This document shows positions 44,038-55,000 of a stretch of DNA of 56,078 nt, in pieces. The notes beneath the pieces were generated by a model. That model was not told where the DNA came from and ran no database searches. It saw nothing but the letters and a program-made list of their open reading frames with translations. The DNA comes from Parvularia atlantis (taxonomy: Eukaryota; Opisthokonta; Rotosphaerida), in contig CALSCO010002066.1 in the NCBI GenBank assembly GCA_943704415.1, positions 1 to 56,078 on the forward strand. The letters run 5' to 3'. Position 1 is the first letter of the stretch; every line of letters begins with the position of its first letter. A program made the translations under genes and the position numbers.

Positions 44038-45537
44038 ATGCCGCGCAACGTGCAACGACATCGCGATGCGGTCGCGCGCGGCGTGCACCGGCGGCGGTGG
44101 TCGGACGCGGCGCTGCAGGAGGCCATACGGCTCGTGCTCGAGGAGCAGCGCGGCTTCGCCTTTGCCCAGACGACGACCGCTGTGCCGGCCTCGACCATCG
44201 CGCGTTACGTGCAGCGCGCGCAGCAGCGGCTCGCGGCGGGCGGCGGGGCGAGCGTGGACGGGTCGCCGCTGGGCCTGCTGGTCCCGCCCGTCGTGGCCAC
44301 GGCCGCACCCGGCCCGCCGCCCGTGCTCGGCCCCGACGACGAGCAGCGCCTGGTTGAGCTGCTGCACACGATGGCCCTCATTGGCATGCCCGTCAGCCAC
44401 GCCGCCGTCGGCCCGGCCGTGCTCGAGATCGTGCGCGACCGCCCGCACCCGTTCAACCGCGTGACCGGGCCCGGCCGCGACTGGTGGGAGGGCTTCGTGC
44501 GCCGGCACCCGGACGTGATGCCGCTCGTGACCGGCCGGGCCGAGCGCGTGCGCAGCGGCCAAGAGAAGGGCCACCTGACCCACCGCTTCCTCGACAACAT
44601 GACCGCGATCGTCCAGCGCACAAGCCTCCCGCCCGAGCGCGTCTTTGTCTGCACCGTGCTGCAGTTTGACGAGCGCTGGGGGCCGAGCGGACGCGTGAGT
44701 GCAACCGTCAGCGGCGGCGGCTTGAGCAGCGCGGCGGTGCGGGCGCGGCGCGGGCGAATGGCCGGCTCGGCAGCAGCGGCAGCGGCAGCAGTCGCGGCAG
44801 GCGCGGTTGGTGCCGACGCGCTGATGGGCTTGCTGCCACCGCAGAGCTACCTGCCGACCGCGGGCGTGATCCTCGCCGCCACCGCCGACGGCCGCGTCAT
44901 GCCGCCCACGCTCGTCTACAGCGCCAAGCTCCAGGCCTCGGCGGCGTGGTCGGTCGACGAGCTGCTGCCGGGCGGCGACCTGATCGCGAACGACACGGGC
45001 GAGATCGACAGCGCGGTCATCTCGGCGTGGTTCTCGCGCTTCATCGAGTGGGCCGGCGTGGTGCTGGCCGCCGGCCCCGCCGTCAACACTGCCGCCGCCG
45101 GCGTGCCGCCGTTCGCGCAGGTCTTCCCGACCGTACTCCTGTTTGACGACGACCACTCGCGCCTGTTCTCGTCGGCCGTCGCGCTGCGCGCCCTCGAGTT
45201 TGGCCTGCACCTCGTGCGCCTGCCGCCCGGCACGGCGCCGCGGCTCAACCCACTCGTTGCGAGCTGCTTCAACCCGTTGCACCGCGCCCTCGTCGACGAG
45301 ATCACGGTCGCGGCCGGGCGGGTTGACGCGGGCGGGTCGCTGCTGTCGCTGCCCGAGTTTGCGCGGGTGCTCGTGGGCTCGCTTGAGCGCACGCTCGCGG
45401 CCGACGAGCTGCGCGCCGCGTTCAGCCGCACCGACGTGTACCCGTTCAACCGCGACAGCTTTATTGAGCGCTTCCGGCGCGACCTGGAGACGGTGGTGAC
45501 CGACACGGCGATCCAGGCAATGGGGCCGATGCAGTGA
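44038..45537 (+). CDS. Pogo/CENP-B-type DDE transposase-derived protein, single exon, catalytic Asp lost
   Basis: A 499-residue open frame with no intron. Residues about 18-60 (RRRWSDAALQEAIRLVLEE to STIARYVQRAQ) form a pipsqueak/CENP-B-like helix-turn-helix. Residues about 98-165 (LGPDDEQRLVELLHTMALIG to WWEGFVRRHPDV) match the second CENP-B DNA-binding fold. A DDE_1 domain follows: VLQFDERWG (first Asp kept), TVLLFDDDHSRLF (second Asp kept), then LPPGTAPRLNPLVASCFNPL, where the usual QPLD third Asp is Val. The frame is intact and its base composition is like its neighbours. I see no terminal inverted repeats; only about 100 bp and 56 bp separate it from host genes. It is best read as a domesticated DNA-binding protein, less likely an inactive recent copy. 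Confidence 0.8.
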   Translation: MPRNVQRHRDAVARGVHRRRWSDAALQEAIRLVLEEQRGFAFAQTTTAVPASTIARYVQRAQQRLAAGGGASVDGSPLGLLVPPVVATAAPGPPPVLGPDDEQRLVELLHTMALIGMPVSHAAVGPAVLEIVRDRPHPFNRVTGPGRDWWEGFVRRHPDVMPLVTGRAERVRSGQEKGHLTHRFLDNMTAIVQRTSLPPERVFVCTVLQFDERWGPSGRVSATVSGGGLSSAAVRARRGRMAGSAAAAAAAVAAGAVGADALMGLLPPQSYLPTAGVILAATADGRVMPPTLVYSAKLQASAAWSVDELLPGGDLIANDTGEIDSAVISAWFSRFIEWAGVVLAAGPAVNTAAAGVPPFAQVFPTVLLFDDDHSRLFSSAVALRALEFGLHLVRLPPGTAPRLNPLVASCFNPLHRALVDEITVAAGRVDAGGSLLSLPEFARVLVGSLERTLAADELRAAFSRTDVYPFNRDSFIERFRRDLETVVTDTAIQAMGPMQ

Positions 45538-45593
45538 GGCGTGTGTGATGGCGGCGCAGATCAGAGGCGGCTCAACGCAAGCACACGTGAGAG

Positions 45594-48141
45594 ATGAAGG
45601 CCGTGCGCGCGAGCGGCGTCATCCCATCGCTGCCGTTCCTGGGCGGCGGCGGCGACGGCGGCGGCGTCGCGCTCGATCGCACCTCGCCCGCGTCGCTCGT
45701 CGCGCTGTGCACGGCGCTCGAGAACGTGGGCGACTTTACCGACTACAACCTGACCGTGTTCCGCGTGCGTCGCGTGTGCAAGGCAGCCGATGCCGATGAC
45801 GCTGATACGCGCACGCAGGACATGGGCGTGTTCCTGCGCAAGAAGCTCGTGGCCGAGGAGGAAGCGGCACGCGGCGCGATCAAGTCGGCCAAGTGCGCAC
45901 ACGCGCCACACACCACACAACACGCGCGCGCGCTCATCCCGCATCCCGCGTCCCACATCCCGCACTACAGGCAGATCCTTGACACGTCGCGGCCGGCGAT
46001 GGAGCGCGGCAGCACACTCGGGCGCAGCTGGCTGGACCTGCTGCTCTCGATCGAGGCGCAGACGCAGCGCCAGGCCACGGCGCTGGCCAACGCGGCCAAC
46101 TCGCTGCCGGACGCGACCAAGGACCTCGAGCAGACGCGCAAGCAGGTGCGCCCCCCCCCCCCCCCCCCCGCTTCGTGGACGCACGCACGCCCCCGGCTGA
46201 GCAGTGCCGCCGCGCATTGTGCAGATCCGCGCCGACCGCGACAAGATCGTCAAGAACCTCAAGACCATCTACGCCGCCGAGCTCAAGGTTGCCTTTGCGC
46301 GCGCTGCCTGCCCGCCTGCCTGGTGCCTCACGCAGCGCGACCGCGCCGGACAGGCGCGCTCCAAGTTCCTCACTCTGCAGGCGGAGTGGAACAACGTGTA
46401 CGCCAACCAGACCGGCGCCAGCGACCCAAAGACGCTCGAGCGCGTCGAGCAGCACCGCAAGAAGATGGCGCAGGCCGAGCGCGACATGAACGACGCCACG
46501 GCGGCCGCCAACCGCGCGCAGGACACGGCGTATGCGGAGGAGGTGCCCGTGCTGCTGCAGGTGCGCGGCGCCCGACTGTGCCCTCTCGCCCGCGTGACGA
46601 CCGCCCGAGCAGCGCTTCAAGGACCTGAACCAGCAGGTCGGCGTGCTGATCGAGGGCATGTTCCGCAGCTACTACGCCTACGTGGTCGAGGTCGTGCCGG
46701 TGCAGCAGAACCACCAGAGCGGTGAGCGGGCCTTCCGTGCGGCGCGCCGTGGCGTCTGAGCCGCGCACGCGCCCGCACAGACATCAGCGTCTTTGTGGCG
46801 CAGGCTGACTACCTCAAGTCGATGGAGAAGCTGGACGTACTCGCCACGCACGACGCCTTCCGGACGCCGGCGGCGCTCGTGCCCGGGGCCGACCCCTCGG
46901 CGGTGCGCGCGCGCCACTGCACACAACGCGGTCGTGCTGAGTTCGCAGCCACAGAACACGGCTGGCGTGTTTGAGAGCGAGAACGGCGAGCCGCTGGCGC
47001 TGAGCCCGAGCGCGGCCGAACCCGCGCCCGACATCCTCATGAGGTGCTGCCCGCGCGCGCCCATCGACACTCCTGCTCACGTGAGCGCAGTGGCTGGCTG
47101 ACGAAGCAGGGCGACTCGGTCAAGACGTGGAAGCGCCGCTGGTGCGTGCTCACGAGCGACTTTTGCCTCAACTACTACGAGCGCAAGGAGGTGCGTGCGC
47201 GATGCGCTGGCTGCTGAGGGCTGGACAGCTGATCTGCATTGGCGCGCCAGGACCGCGAGGCCAAGGGCAAGATCGTGCTGCCGAGGTGCGCGCGCACGCC
47301 GCGCTTTCTGCTTTGGCCGCCTGACAAGTCCCGCAGCTATTTGATCGCCACGACGACCGAGGTCAAGATGCCGTTTGCGTTCAAGGCATGCATGCAACAA
47401 CAGCGGAAAGTGGGGCAGTGCTGACCGCGCACGCGAGCGCAGGCCACGCACAACAACGTGCGCACGTACTTCTTCTCGGCCGACACGGAGGACGACATGC
47501 GCCGCTGGATCGCGCACCTCACCGCCGCGTCGCAGATGAAGAAGTTCAGCGACAGTGCGCACGGGCGCCGAACGGCCCGCGCCCGACGCTGACGCTCGCG
47601 CTGCAGTGGCGAGCGAGCCCTCGATCATCCGCAGCTACCCGATGCCGACGCCGCAGCCCAAGCCCAAGGTCATCGTGCCGGCGGGCGCGGTCCGGCTGCC
47701 GTCTGGGTGCGCGCCAGCTATTGATTGTACGCAGTGCTAACGCACGGCTGCGGAGCAGCGGCGACGCCGAGACGAGCAGCGCTGCCGCGCCGCAGCCAAC
47801 ATCAGCTGCCGAGGGGCTGACGATCGCGCCAAAGCCGCGACGGTGCGCGTGCTTGTGCATGCAGCGAGACGAGCTGACGACTGTGGCAGAGCGCCCGCGC
47901 CGACTGAGCGACGCCTGCGCGCCAAGTTTGAGTGCGAGGCGACCGAGTCGGACGAGCTCGACTTCAAGGAGGGCGAGGTGCTCGTGCTGGTCGAGATGGT
48001 CGACGCGATGTGGTGGAAGGCGCGCAACGCCAACGGCCGCGTCGGGCTCATTCCGGGTGCGTGCCTTGGTGTTGCGCGCCACAGCAGATCACACTGACGA
48101 AACCGGGGCTGCTCGCAGCCAACTACGTCGAGCCCGTCTGA
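45594..48141 (+). CDS. F-BAR, PH and SH3 domain protein
   Basis: Membrane-curving adaptor linked to actin or endocytosis. N-terminal half: [39 protein letters not shown], a coiled helical arm ([35 protein letters not shown]) and [20 protein letters not shown], which is the layout of an F-BAR domain (about 45735-46830). [22 protein letters not shown] to [12 protein letters not shown] (about 47095-47520). SH3 at the C-terminus: [34 protein letters not shown] and NYVEPV, ending in a two-exon join. The linker between PH and SH3 is Pro/Ala-rich. One intron has a 19-nt C-run. The layout is like yeast Slm proteins plus an SH3, or GRAF without RhoGAP. It lies 52 bp upstream of EME1. Confidence 0.83.
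46151..46169. repeat. C19 homopolymer in an intron
   Basis: Directly after a GTGCG donor in the F-BAR gene. Confidence 0.95.
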
Positions 48142-48193
48142 CAGAGTGAGAGCAGAATGAGAGCGTAGCAGAGAGCAGAGAAGCGCATCGAAG

Positions 48194-50842
48194 ATGTCGT
48201 CGACACGGCTGGAGGCGATGATCGCGGCCGTGCTGGACGTGTGTCCCGGTGCGGATGTGGCCCGCTCACTCACCCACGCGCGCGCACGCCGCCACACGCT
48301 CACGCGCTGATGCAGACGCGCGCCGCAACGCCGTCATGGCCGACCTGCTCGCGACCGACAGCGTCGAGGAGACGCTCAACCGGGTGCTTGAGGGCGTTGT
48401 CGATGCGACGTCGCCGCCAGTCGCCCGCACGCGCGGGCGCACGGCCGTGACCGTCCCGCCGACGACCATCTCGCTGGACGACGACGACGACGATGAGGAC
48501 GACGCGGTCCACGTCGACGGCGGCCGCGTCGACCACCACAGCGGCGAGCAGCACCAAACGCCCGCCGTGCCGCCCGTCCTCTCGCTCTCGTCCGAGGCCG
48601 ACAGCGACATCGGCGCGCCTGTCGTGTGGAAGGGTGCGCTGGCACATGCGACACGCGGCACGCTCACGGGCGGCGCAGGCAAGGGCCGTGCGGTCGCCAG
48701 CGAGGGCGAAGTCGACCGGCCGCAGCCGCCGCTCTTGCTCGCGGACGACCACGACGACGACGACCTGCGCCTCGCGATCGAGCGGTCCAAGAGCGAGACG
48801 ACGTGGACGCTGCCGAGCAGCAGTCCCACACCGCCACAGCCGCTGCTGCTGCGCGCCAGCGTGTGCATCCCCGTGGACGAGGAGGACGACGACTGGCTCC
48901 CGCCCGCCAATCTCGCCTTCTCGCGCGCGCCCGTGCGCGTGCTGCCGTCCGTCACGATCGAGCCATCGGCGGGTGTGGCTGCTGCTGCTGCTGCTACTGC
49001 TATGCGGTCGTCGAGTGCGCCGCCGTCTAGTGCGCCGCCGTCGAGCGTGCAGCCGAGCGCACCACGGCCGCCTGCACCACCGCCACAGCCGAGCGCACCA
49101 CCGCCTCAGCCGAGCGCACCACCGCCTCAGCCGAGCGCACCACGGCTGTCTGCCCCAATGGACAAGCGAAGGGCAACGAGCAGCGGCAAGGACGACGGGA
49201 GCGGCAGCGCGACAGAGGACGAGGGCGTGGCGGTGGCGATCGCGGCCAAGAAGCCCAAGCGGCCACGAGGTGCACCAGCAGACCCGGCCAAGGCCACGGA
49301 GAAGGCGCGCAAGGCCCTCGAGGTGCGCCGTCCACCGCGCTTGTCGTAGCGTTAACCCGCGTGGCCTCCCAGCGTGAGCAGAACAGGGCTGAGGCGGAGC
49401 GCAAGCGGCAGGACAAGAAGGACACGCAGGCGGCGAAGCGGGTGCGTGTGCAGGATACCCTGTCATCACTGTGCCGACCCGGAGCATCAGGAGGAGCAGA
49501 TGCGTGAGAAGCAGAACCGCGCGGTCGTGCGGGCCATGACCAAGCGCAAGTCGGCCGAGGACTGCGTCAAGGCACGTGCCTGGTGCGGTCTGCTGTCAGC
49601 TCACACGCGACCGGCCGCCAGGAGCTCGTCGTGTGCCTCGACGGCAAGGCCGTGGCCGAGAAGGGCGGCGCGCAGCTGCTCTTGATGCTGCAGACGTCCA
49701 ACTTTGCCTGCCGCGTCGTCGACCAGCCCGTACCGCGAAGCATCACGATCCTGCGTCGCCGCACCAAGCCCAAGATGAACAGCGGCTCGCAGACGATCGA
49801 GGCGCGATGCCTGCCAACCCGGCCGCTGCTCGGTCGCTGACGCGGCGCCCCGCACAGCCGGACGTGCAAGAGTCCGAGGAGCACTGGGTCGTGCTGCTCG
49901 TAAAGGCCGCGGCGCTGCTGGCAGAGCCGCGCAGTGCGTGCGCCGTGCCGTGCCGAGGCACGGCGTGCTGACAGGGTGTCGCGCAGTCGAGACCTGGACC
50001 GCGCGCATTCACGCCGCGTTCGGCATGGACCGGGTCGTATTTTTCGTGATTGAGGCGTGTGCGGCTGCCGGTGTGACGTCTGCGGCTGACGCGCGCGGCA
50101 GGGCATGAGCGCACGCCTGCGCCAGAGCAAGCTGCAGGTGGAGCGCAACGTGGAAGCGATCGCGCGCGGTGCCAAGGCGCCGGCGGCCGCGGCACCCCTG
50201 TTCGCACTGCGCAACTGACCGCCGGCGCGGCTGACTCTGGTGCGCGTACTCACAGAACGCTCGACGCCGACCAGCACGTCAACCAGGCCATGGTGCGTCT
50301 TCAGACGAGCGGGCAGTGCTGCGTGCTGCACGCGAGCAGCGAGGACAAAGCGCACTCGATCGTCGTGCGCCTGCTCGAGATCATCGCCGAGGCGCCGTAC
50401 CGCCGCAAGGTCTCCGACCACGACTTCTTCGCCGAGGGCTTTGCGCGCTCGGGCAGCGCGGACGAGTCGTGGTTGCACATCCTGCAGGTGGCCGGCTTGT
50501 GCCCGTACTCTGACCCATCGTGCTGACCGTGGTGCGCGCAGCTCGTGCCGGGCGTGACGCTGCCGGTGGCCAAGGCGATCGCGTGCACGTACCCCACGCT
50601 GCAGTCGCTGCTGGCGGCGTACCGGCGCGCGCGGAGCGTCGACGAGGCGCGCGCGCTGCTGGCCGAGATCCTCGTGCGCGCGCCCATGCCGCTGTCGCGG
50701 TCTCGCGCGCCTGACCCGGGCCCGCACGCAGGTTGACCGCATGACGACCGCCGCGCCCTCGGGGCGACGCCTGGGTCCAGCCGTGTCGCAGCGCGTGCAC
50801 GCCGCCCTGACAACCGAGGACCCTGACGCTGTCATAAGCTAG
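48194..50842 (+). CDS. EME1: EME1, regulatory subunit of the MUS81 structure-specific endonuclease
   Basis: Partner of MUS81 in cutting branched DNA at stalled forks and recombination intermediates. The start MSSTRLEAMIAAVLDVCP leads into a long disordered, Asp/Ser/Pro-rich region with ISLDDDDDDEDD (a possible SUMO-interacting stretch) and DDDDLRLAIERSKSE (48744-48797, close to a ubiquitin-interacting motif). The ERCC4-type fold then appears: ELVVCLDGKAVAEKGGAQLL, CRVVDQPVPRSITILRRRTK, WVVLLVKAAALL and MDRVVFFVIE. No GDxxxERK nuclease signature is present, as expected for EME1. The C-terminal part has LVPGVTLPVAKAIACTYPTL and ends with a helix-hairpin-helix-like RRLGPAVSQRVHAALTTED. One intron has a GC donor (49572-49621). 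Its stop is 23 bp from the convergent methyltransferase stop. Confidence 0.83.
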
Positions 50843-50865
50843 CCTTGACGACGATACACAACACT

Positions 50866-51855
50866 TTACAGCGCGGGACGCCGGGCCGAGACCAGCACAA
50901 AGTCGAGCGCGTGCGACTTCGCTGTCGTGCGCAGCCACGACGCCATGGTGTTGAGCGCGAGGGCGATGTGCGGCTGCGTCAGCGCCGTCCACCACCCGAC
51001 CTGCCGCCCGATGTGCACCGCGAGCCCCGCAAAGACGCGCTCGGATACGACGTCGACCTTGCGTGCGAGAGTGCGCGCGTTTTGCTGTCAGCAGCTGAGC
51101 AGGCGCGTGGGTAGCGCGGGCAGCGCGCCGTGATGTCCTCGTAGCCGAGCTTGGCGAGCATCGCGACGTACTCCTCGCGCGTGATCAGGTTGTCGCTCGG
51201 CATGCCGCCCAGCCAGCTGGTGAGGCGGAAAGTCCACGCGGCGTGCGCGCGGTCGCACTCGGGCCCGAGCACGAGGTCGGCCAGCGCGACACGCCCGCCC
51301 GGCCGCAGCCGCGTAAAGGCGTCGGCCAGGAACGTCCGCCGCGTGTTGAAGTGGTATGCGCAGTCGAGTGCCACGACCGCGCCAAAGCCGTCGCGCTGCT
51401 CGTTCGGCGGCAGCACCGCATCGAGCTCCGTGGCGCTGCCGCAGTGCAGCCGCACGTCGCGGTCAATGCCGGCGTCGCGCGCCCGGTTCGCGGCGATCGT
51501 GTGCTGCGCCGCGTCCAGTGTCACGCCGACGATCGCGGCGGGGCGGGGCCGCGCGTGCTGCCACCAGAACAGGTCCTGGTCGCCGCAGCCGTAGCCGACG
51601 TCTGCGCGCACGCCTCAGCCTCGGCGTCTCGCGCGATCTGCACACACCAAGCACGACATCGTCCGCGCTCCACGCCGCGCGCGCCGCCAGCTCGGCCGCC
51701 ATGCGGCTGCACGCGGCGGCCATCGGCGTGCTCGCGTCGATGCGCTCGTCCGCGCCCTCGCGCGCCGTCCACAGGCCCATGTTGAGCCACCACGCGTCGC
51801 TCAGCGCGCCATCCGCGCGGGCATTCAGCACCCGGTGCAGCCCGAGCATGTACAT
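50866..51855 (-). CDS. SAM-dependent methyltransferase (class I, Erg6-like group)
   Basis: Start taken at MYMLGLHRVLNARADGAL; no ATG lies further upstream in the open stretch. The first intron rejoins to give motif I as VVLDVGYGCGDQDLFW (SAM-binding glycine loop). Further motifs: AAIVGVTLDAAQHTIAANR (acidic residue for the ribose, here Asp), FGAVVALDCAYHFNTRRTFL (motif IV) and FTRLRPGGRVALADLVLGPE (post-IV, LRPGG). The C-terminus is AVHIGRQVGWWTALTQ and DFVLVSARRPAL. The family includes small-molecule and lipid methyltransferases, and the substrate is unknown. A 44-nt intron (51085-51128) seems to use a GCGCGC donor, needed to keep the frame. About 310 codons span is short of sterol methyltransferases. 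Confidence 0.75.
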
Positions 51856-52041
51856 CGCGCTTGCACTCAAGATCGAAACTGAAGCCGATGCCGCCGAAGC
51901 GCAAGCAACGGGGGCAATGACGACGACGGGCCGGCGACAACGAGACCAAGCAATCGACCGTCGTGATGTCTGTGCACCAGGCGCTGGAGAAGGCCGCTCG
52001 TCGCTTCACCAAATACTCGTTCACACAGCCTGCCAGTGGGC

Positions 52042-55000
52042 TCACTTGGCGCCGCGCTGCGCCGACAAATACCGCTCCATAAAAGAGAAGGCGGCGAGAA
52101 GAACTATGCGTCCTACCAAAGCCGAGGCTGACCGTAGTCCGATGGCAGGTCGCTGCTCGCCGTCGTTGCGCGTCGCCAGCTCGTTCGGCAGCACGCGCTC
52201 GACAAGCTGGACCGGCTGTGCAGGCTCAAGCTCGACCCTCTCAGGCTGCTGCGGCTCGGCATGCGGCGCCGGCTGCTGCTCTGGTGGCAGCACACTGGCA
52301 GGCTCGGCATGCGCCACCTGCTCGTCCGGCTGCATGGGCTCGAAGTGCGCGATCGGCCCCGAGTCGTCCGGCTGCACCGGTTGCTCGACATGTGCCACCT
52401 CCTCCACACCGCTGTTGCAGGCCTGAACGTGCTGCCGCAAACGCTCGAGCGCGCGGTCGCGCTGGTCAAAGTCGAAGATCTGGAGGTTGGCCGAAGACAG
52501 ATCAACTTGCGCACTCGTCGTCCCGCTGTCCTCGAAGCCGGGTATGTCCATGTGAAGTAGCAGGATATAGTCCCAGCGCTCCGGGTCAGCCTCAACCTCA
52601 GCATTGTACTCGTTAATGGCGTCGATGATGTTCCGTGGGTACCTTCTCGCACGACACACGGCACGAAGCCAAAAGCGCTGCAGCGGCCGCGCGTTGGCCG
52701 TAAACTCGTCGCGTTGCTTGCGTTTGTTTTCTGTAGCACTAAGCAGCTCCGACATCTCCTTCAGCGATTGCGCGTCTTTCCGCAGCGGCTCGCTTTTCGG
52801 CACACGCAAATGATCAAGCTTCTTCCGCATGTAGACGCCACCGGGGTCAAGCGAACGAAGGGCCTCTAGCAACTCGGTGCCCGTGGTTTTCACTTGCAAC
52901 GAAAGTGTACCCGGCGTCAGCTGGTCATCAACTTCAATGTGAAGCGGGAGCATGAGGTCGGGACGCGCCGCAGTAGCTAGTGCACACTGTAGATGGTCGG
53001 GGGGCGACAAAGCTCCGTCGCGCGCACATGGATACTCGCGCCGCTTGCCGTCGCCTGGCGCGGCCATGTCGCTGCCCCGTAGATCAGGCGATGACGACGC
53101 GCGTAGCTGAGCACTCACATGCACTGACGTAGCGAGACGCCCGTCTGGCTCGAAGAAAAGGCCATCGGGCAACAGCTTGCTGCCGCGCAGGACATCAACG
53201 AGCTTGAAGAAAGGCTGACAGACATCGCCGGCGTGCAGGCACATGACCGCTCGCAACAGTCGCCATGCCAGCATGCGCTCAACATGCGCACCCATCTGCT
53301 GATCCGTGCGCTGCCAATCGGCCACCAGCGTGTCCCAAATGAAGTCTATTGTGCGTGTTGGCACCAAACTCGCGCTGCGCAAATTCAAACTCGATCTCGC
53401 CTGGGTGAGCAGCGCCTGAAAGATCAGCGGCTCCTCGAACAACTTCACACTGTACTGTTGGCTTTCCGAACTCCCAATGATCACTTCGAACGCAATGCCG
53501 CAAGACTCCAACTCGTGAGCCTCTTCAGCGTCGTTGCAGATCCAAGTTCCGTCGTAGGCTGCATCTGACAGCAGTTTCCCGGCCACCTCCTTCATGATTT
53601 GTTGCACTGTTTCCCGCCTGTGCGGGGCTACAGGGGAGTCCTTGAGCCACTTCAGTCGCACAAGGCGGGCGGTGGCCGCGTTCGCCTTGTCGCACGAGTC
53701 CGTTGCTGCTTGAAAAAGAAGGCGTGCAACGTCGTCAGCATTGCTCGGCTTCTCTTTGCGGCACTTGGTAAGGAAGCACGTCCAGACATTATTACAGAAG
53801 AAAGACGCGCGGCCGCAATATACGGCCAGAGCAAGGCGCAGCGGTGCGAGCTCTGAAACGTTTGCTGCGCTGTTCATCTGCACACTTGAAGCTACTCCAG
53901 CGCCAGCCTCCGAGTCTGCAACGTTGGCATCCGCAGCCGTCTCCCCATACAAGCTACCGAGCATGTTGTCTTGGCCTTCACCATCAACGACTTTGAGCAT
54001 GTCGTCCACTTCAAATTTATGAAAATACTGGTGGTAAATGCTCATGTATCCTTGCGCGGGAGACTTCTTTGACTGTGCTGCCCACTCAAAAAGTGATGTG
54101 CTTGTGTCCATCAAAATCGTCTGAATGCCGTGTTTCGACCACAACGAGCGTAGTGCCATCAGCATGCCATGGTAAATGTCCGTCGACCGATCGACATCTT
54201 GCCGGCTGAGAGGAACGCCTTTAAAAACTTCATCCAAGCGAGTACGATCGATGTTGGCGCCCAACTCATCACACTTCAGGTGTTCGACATCGCGGTCATG
54301 GTGAAACATGCCAAGTGCCCGACGATGAGCATGGCCAACTTCGTCGATGGCAAAGACAATGATCTTTTCCGAGTCAGTAGAGTCTTTGAGCTCAGGCATG
54401 CGGCACTCCTTAAGCTTGCAGAGTGTGTAGAACTCGTACGATTCGCCAAGCTCGCGTTGAACAACTCCATATGCACGGTTATCGGCTATTTCAGACGATT
54501 CCCACGCATGAATAATCTGAGCAAAGCGCTTGAGAAGTATCTCGTGTACACCGTCAGCGCCTAGACCGTTACCGAGCGCCTGCAGCCACGCACGACGCTG
54601 CTGTGCCACGTCCCAATCGAAGCCTGCATCTACGACTGCGGTCCTCAAGTGCTTGTCAACGAGGACTAGCCATTCCACATGCGCAAACAGATATACGCGC
54701 ACAAAGTCCAGTGCTGCCGATGCCGACTTGCGCAAATTTACGGCATGCCTGATAAGCTCGGCAGCGTCTGTTGACGACGAAAGGCCATGCTTGTAGCCGT
54801 ACGCACGCAATTGCTCAAGCTCGTTTTCCAGGGTGTCCACTAACAACTTAAACGGCTTGGTCAACACCTCTCCATAAGCAAGACGTACTTGCACTACGGC
54901 AGCGCCGACGTGCCTGAGAGCATATGGCAGCTTGGTTTTTCCCGAACCGCTAGTGCGCGCCACTGCCATGATGCTGTTTGCTTGAGTTCTCCCGTTATAT

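Noticed and set aside
43937-45593. A complete DNA transposon with inverted repeats around the DDE gene
   Set aside because: Flanks are only about 100 and 56 bp to host genes and I found no inverted repeat or target duplication by eye.
51968-52085. Plus-strand frame starting MSVHQALEKAARRF between methyltransferase and Crinkler-like gene
   Set aside because: Short, and its second half overlaps the end of the Crinkler-like gene; no domain or splice partner was found.
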